Shown: piece by piece, positions 58,484 through 64,000 of the stretch | Position numbering within the stretch: the stretch's first letter is position 1 | How the letters are laid out: the number at the start of each line of letters is the position of its first letter | Assembly (NCBI GenBank): GCA_035610835.1 | Contig: CM069452.1 | Span: 29,686,143-29,750,142, forward strand | DNA: 64,000 bases | Reading direction: 5' to 3' | Source of the DNA: Ophiura sarsii | Lineage: Eukaryota; Echinodermata; Ophiuroidea; Amphilepidida; Ophiuridae | Position numbers and translations under genes: made by a program | The notes under the pieces: generated by a model | What the model was told of the DNA's origin: nothing | The model's database searches: none | Seen by the model: the letters and a program-made list of their open reading frames with translations, nothing else

Positions 58484-59079
58484 ATGCACTTATCAATTGC
58501 ATCCCCGGGATGCGGGGACCGTACGCAACCGTACAAAAAACGTTGCCTGGCTATGCAGAGGCGTGTACCGGGGACTTACAAAATGTGCCCCCGCTAGCCG
58601 GGGCGTGTACCTGGGACGTAGCGAGGGCATACATCACTTAAAAATAAGCTGGGAAGTGTTACGTAGCGGGGCGTACGCTAGGGTACACATGTACACCCCG
58701 AGCCGTAGCTGGGATGTACACATACATATAGCGGGGAAGTACACAAAATGTATACACCGAAACAGTAGCCGGGGTGTATACACTTTGTCCCGGCTATTGG
58801 GGAGAGGGGCTGGATTGTACACCGCCGAACACTTTGTCCCGGCTAAGGGGGACCGTTAGGCGATGGACACTTTGTCCTGGCCACGAGGGTCCGGGACAGT
58901 AGTGGGGACATACACAAAATGGTGCCCCGCCATACCGTACACAAACCGTACACGACTGTACACGTGATGTCACATCGACAATTTGTACGTCCCCGCTGTA
59001 CCTGGGACGTCACATCGGCAATACGTCCCGGCCCTTATCCGCGGGTTTCACGGGCTGGGGAAATAATTTATAAGTGCAT
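58484..59079. mobile_element. GC-rich foldback element (copy 2)
   Basis: Ends ATGCACTTATCAATTGCATC and AATTTATAAGTGCAT are inverted, slightly decayed on the right. The GC-rich interior aligns with 24153-24730 but has several indels, for example an extra AAAAATAAGCTGGGAAGTG segment near 58640. No coding role supported. Confidence 0.75.
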
Positions 59080-62000
59080 TATTTCGAAACACTCAAAAAG
59101 CTCCTTTTGTTGGAATTAAGAACTGAACTTTTTCTTTAACACACAACTGCACCCTTTTGCCGCAACAGCACACATGTATACTATGCATGGTGCATATGGA
59201 CCTGTGTACTTAACAGTGCAATAAATTATTGACTTATGTAATTAATTGTCAAATCCATTAAATAGAAGTGTTAAGTGAGTGATCAATCATGCCTGATTAT
59301 GCCCATAACTCATCATGTCATGTTCAAAGACAAGCAAATGGACAAATTAATGAGCTTCATTTAACATGATTACATCTTAGATAATCAGGCGAAGCCAAGT
59401 TCAAAGTTGAACCATTAAATAAATAATGAAATCAGACAATATTGAATTAGATACAATAATTACGCACCATGACACCCACAGCTATCAAAGAGATAGATAG
59501 TATGAATTCACGCCGGCGAAAGTATTTACTTCAAAAACATCAACACATCTCATAATTACTGTATATATCTCTAACTGCAATTAGTTGAATAAATTTATGT
59601 CGACGAAACACATAACTGTCTCATTATTCTGCACATTACATCACACACAGTTGTTTTTAATACATTCAAAGTGGGTGGTGGGACTTGACTTTTAGTAATA
59701 ACATGTCACTGTGATTTAAAAGTGTTAACTGGGTGTTCTACCAAACTGCATTACATTCATGATAAATCACCATGTTATGTTCAAAGCACACACCTGTGAA
59801 TAACTTGATGCTATAGCCAAAAGGATTGTTGGATTGCAATTAATCTTAAGCTTTACGCGAGATTTGTGGGTAGTACATGTTCCATGAGACTGCATTAACC
59901 ACCACACAAGTCTGTCTGAAAAAACATAAAGTGATATTGAAGAAAGTTAGCCGGCAAGTCACGCATTTCAGCTTTATATTGTCGTACGTGCGATTTGCAC
60001 CCATCCACATTTTTAAGCGTGACCTCACTAAATGGGCTGTGAAAATCATCACTATTTTGCATTTTGGCATCGTTATAACTTGAAATAACTCGACAACTCA
60101 TGTTTTGGATGAATTTAAGGCTGAGAAAAAAAGTGAAAATGTTCGTGTGCATTTAGCAGATTTTTTTTAAAATTTAGAGTAAATACAAAACGTAACAAAT
60201 CTGTATGTGTTCGGTATTATTGTTTCCTGCCATAAATTGGTCTTAAATATATTAAGACATGTTGGAGATAGCGAGATAGAAGTCACCATTTTTGAACAAC
60301 TTGTGTTCTATTTTATGCAAATAAGTTCAACTCCACAAATACATCATCCTCACCCCAACCGAAAAAAGCTTCTACGATTATTACCATGCTAACATTCTCA
60401 AAAGGGCACATAACCATCCTTCACAAGATACAAAGGTTGATGTTTTATATCATCCTATCCATGCATAACTGCATACCTTCATAATTATGATCATTGGTGA
60501 TCAGAAAGTACCACATATAATTTAGTGCCACTTTATATTATATTGTTCGCTTTAGGACATCTTTAATAATGCAAAATGCAAATTAATCTTAATTGTTTCC
60601 TGTAAACAAGATGATTTCGCTGCAGATCTGCGTATTACTCATTTCTATTTTGAACAATTTTCGTAGAAATAAAATAGTTGAACACCCACACAGATGATGC
60701 AAGAGCCAACTCTGACACTTATTACATAGTCAATCATATGTTATGATTGCTCATTTTGTTGCCGTTGCTGCCATAGTGCAAATACAACTTCACACGTATA
60801 TAATGGCTATAAAATCAAAATGGGAAGCATCACATCACCAAGTAGATCTTTTCTCCCTTTGAAAAAATGAGATTTTCACAATCAAGCTTTTCAAGGGATG
60901 CTATGAAATACTTAAGAAAACATTTAAGAGGGTCTGTATTTCTTTTTATGTTCTTCATATTTAGAACATTTTCTCTAAATCTCAATAAAATATTGACTGA
61001 AAAGATGCATCTTATTATGATGTAATGCCTCACTTTAAAAATAGACATGTTCAACTTTGATTTCCCCATTGGAGAGCCCTACAATAGCACAAACAACTCT
61101 GACACTGACCACATGGCCCATTAAACTGTACGAATTTGTCATGATTGTAGTTTCTGCCATTGTTTAAATGATTACACACAGAATGCCTTCATTATATTGA
61201 AACATGGGACATCCAGACAATTGCAATTGCATATATAAGAGATCACATGTTGTCTACAAAGTTGACAACACACCCAGGCCTAAATGTTTAACGAAACCGG
61301 TTCAACTTTGATTTCCCTATCTGATTGCTAAAGTCTTACAAAAGTGGTTCTGGTTTATGTCATATGATAAGATTGTCTTCAATGTATAACACCTCCGAAG
61401 CTTTCTCTGACCTACATCGCAATGTAATGGATTAAACATACTGTTTAAAGTAATCATACTTCACCCATTAAGAGTATTAATAGGCCTCACAGAGAAGTGA
61501 TATACAATGTAGGATGGGGTGAATGAGCAGTATAGAGCCTCTTTACTTGCAATCAGAGACATATCCTGCAGCATTCAGGGAAATATACAATTTTGAAGTA
61601 GATTAAAACTGTCCATACAGAATCTAAAATTGGCTTGTCAGGAAGATCTGATGGCAACTATCCAATGGGTTTATTCACTTTGATTGAAGCTCAAATAATC
61701 TTCATTCAAAATCTACCATGGAAGTACTTTAATGAAGTAAAACAGGTTCTTTCAATCCAGATAAATGTTGAGGTTCAACCGAACCAATTTAGTAATGCAT
61801 GTTCATTAACTAAATGAAACTAAATGATTCAATAAAACAAATCAAAATAGTTTATTTCACTGCAGAATGATTCAATTAAATGAGGTAGTCATTTGTACAA
61901 TTGCTTCATTAACTAATGAAGCTCAACTTATCTTAATTAAAGAAACAAAAGAGGTTCTTTCAACGCAGATCGCAGACTGATACTATCAAATGGTTCAAGT

Positions 62001-62206
62001 AATGAAATTCAACCAATTTTCATTGAGCTAAGTGATTCTACAGCGTAAATGTATATGGTAGACTTGATGGATGATTAATGAATTGTTTATGTCCTACTTT
62101 TAACAGATAAATGTACTACTTAAGACTTTTAAATTGGAAGTACAGGCCTTGCTTCTGATCATTGAACCATTTGGCCTATATTATCTATTATCTATTGTAA
62201 TGTAAG
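59080..62206. other. Copy 2 sequence without recognisable gene
   Basis: Collinear with copy 1 minus the 351 bp MITE, the L1/Tx1-like LINE and the poly-C segment. It provides the empty sites used above. Confidence 0.6.
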
Positions 62207-62288
62207 TTATTTTTTGTATCGCGCCTAGAGCACCATTTTGGTGGATTAGTGCGCATTATAAATCCACATTATTATTATTATTATTATT
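62207..62288 (+). mobile_element. LINE 3' tail remnant (copy 2)
   Basis: TTTTTGTATCGCGCC, then GCGCATTATAAATCC and (ATT)n, as at 29840-29936. Confidence 0.7.
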
Positions 62289-64000
62289 CTCTTTGTGATT
62301 GAAGATATCGTATTGAAGGCTAGGGTTAATAAGTTGGAACAAAGTGCTATTGTTTTTTTGAAAGCCATATAAGCCTAAAAGAAAATATTTTCCATCCAAT
62401 TGAAATATAAGAAATTTGATTACCTATACAAAATCCCAAACTTACAATTATACATGCAATCATCTGTATTTTCAGAAGTACATTGTACAAACAAAATGAG
62501 TCCGAATACAACATAGAGTAAAATATATGTTTACAGAAAGTATGTGTTTATAAAACATGCAAGGAATTTAGATAGTGTAAAATTATATAACTATGATTTT
62601 TATTTGTTTTCAAATTAACACAACCCACAAAAAAAATCTGGGTAAAGAAATGATATATGTGTTTACCTCATCACGGTCAGTCACACTTATCAAAGAACCC
62701 CATGGATTTCTAGAAAACAACTGCCATTGGGAACAATTTTCTGTCTTAAAAAATAGGTTAACTGCCAAACCGTATCTTAAATTATAAGATGAGGTTAGAT
62801 GTCCTGTGAGGGACAATGGCCATTAGTTTGTATACTACTTGAGATATTTGTCAGCTTGTTATCCATTTGCTTTCATCCACAGGGGACTAACACTGCCAGG
62901 CCACTGTTAAAAACGCAATTTCATGATAGCAATGAATTAGTGATGATATATTTGTAATGTGTATAATATCAATCCCACTGCAAATAAAATAATGAATTGC
63001 ACATCTTAGAAAATATTTGTATAGATTCGTAATCAGTAAAGGTGAATGGTTTGAATAGTTTTTGTGGATTTTACCACTGGATAATCCAAAATGGAAGTCA
63101 TGTGATTGAAGGGATTACCAAAGACTTATAATCAAACACTTTAAATCAGTGAATGTAACTGAAAGATTTGTTACAATTAACCTCACATTTTATTGGGCCA
63201 AGGTGTTGTAGGCCATATGCCATAGACAAGAACATCAGCCTTGATATTGAGAATTGCAGCAGTTTAATAGTTAATACCGAAATGGTTGTCACTGAAATGC
63301 ATTCGTCTCATAAATAACACTATAAAGCATTATTGCTTTTCTTACTATTATCCTCTATTTGAGCTCTGAGGAAAATCAATGTGATGGATCAGGTTAACAT
63401 TAAGGCATAAATGTGATGCAGCACATCAAAAGGGGGGACTTTGCAAAGTGTTTTTTTAAGATATTGCCATGTGAGTGCCCAGACAATGTCCATCTGAAAT
63501 TTTGTGGGCGTATATTATTGTGTTGAAAAAGTTAAGGACCTTTTGAAAGCTTGGAAGACATCAAGTATAGAGAGCAACCTCAGCTCTACAAAATCTACAA
63601 AACACATGGAGCTCCAAATATATGTGACACCAAACAAAAAACCCTTTATTTTATACTGTCTATTTTGTTGCACTGCTCTTATGAAACATGGAATGGAATC
63701 TAAAGAAAGATAATGAGAACAATGTGATACTTGTGTGTTTTGTCACCATGTTCACAACCATCAAAAAGCAATGATTTGGTCATGCCATCTTGGTTTAGCA
63801 AATGGCATAAGGTCACATTTTTTTTACCTGGGCTACATTTGTATTACATGGGTCTATTTCATGAAATATACCTCCTTTCAGTTTCAGTAGAATATATCAA
63901 AAGGTTTACATCTAAAGGGTATATATTTGGAAAGCATATACTCTAAGGATTGTAACTCGAAAACAAATATACAGGGTGAAAATATACATGGTGACTTAAA
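62289..64000. other. Copy 2 sequence to window end, no recognisable gene
   Basis: Collinear with 29937-32155 apart from a deletion opposite 31105-31620. Confidence 0.55.

Larger units (their letters stand above)
46668..64000 (+). repeat. Segmental duplication, copy 2 (continues past window end)
   Basis: Collinear in direct orientation with 3150-32155, as listed for copy 1. It lacks the 7.87 kb, 2.05 kb, 548 bp, SINE, 351 bp and LINE insertions of copy 1, and it has two insertions of its own. The last 40 bases still match copy 1 near 32115-32155, so the end is not reached. Confidence 0.95.

Overview
The window looks like AT-rich intergenic DNA from an invertebrate animal, most likely a marine one and perhaps a deuterostome. 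The reasons are spliced transposon remnants, tRNA-derived SINEs, L1/Tx1-like, CR1/L2-like and RTE-like LINE fragments, many short TIR elements, one Helitron-like element and almost no long ORFs. There are no operons or ribosome binding sites. I recognise no intact host gene. The taxon is inference from repeat style only.

Layout. 1-1298 is a long-TIR element. 1299-3150 is unassigned apart from a decayed minus-strand RTE-like reverse transcriptase fragment near 2590-2990. The dominant structure is a large direct segmental duplication with an offset of about 43.5 kb: copy 1 runs from about 3150 to at least 32155, and copy 2 from about 46668 past the end of the window. The spacer (about 32160-46667) holds further TIR elements, including a 3.57 kb one at 40545-44113.

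Because the two copies align, each insertion in one copy has an empty site in the other. This defines ends and target-site duplications (TSDs) inside the window. Copy 1 alone carries: a 7.87 kb transposon (4376-12241, TA TSD) with dense palindromic subterminal repeats and a damaged three-exon gene; a 2.05 kb TIR element (12741-14786, CTA TSD) with a LINE nested in it; a MITE (18935-19481); a SINE (21201-21500); a 542 bp tandem duplication (21635-22715); a 351 bp MITE with an 8 bp TSD (24844-25194); and a 5'-truncated L1/Tx1-like LINE (26407-27397, 12 bp TSD). Copy 2 alone carries an insertion of about 0.95 kb ending in a perfect 37 bp inverted repeat (50539-50623) and a 1031 bp Helitron-like element (55781-56811) built of 129 bp higher-order repeats. 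Elements present in both copies are older: a TA-flanked MITE, a GC-rich foldback element and a LINE 3' tail.

Possible host sequence is limited to islands of unusually high identity between the copies. The best is a minus-strand exon-like block (19712-19873 and 53780-53941) with a splice acceptor and an open frame. There is also a 330 bp block (23528-23857 and 57877-58207) and a 330 bp block at 16740-17070 and 50880-51205. Their functions are unknown. The value of the window is as a record of successive transposition into a duplicated locus, not as a gene cluster.
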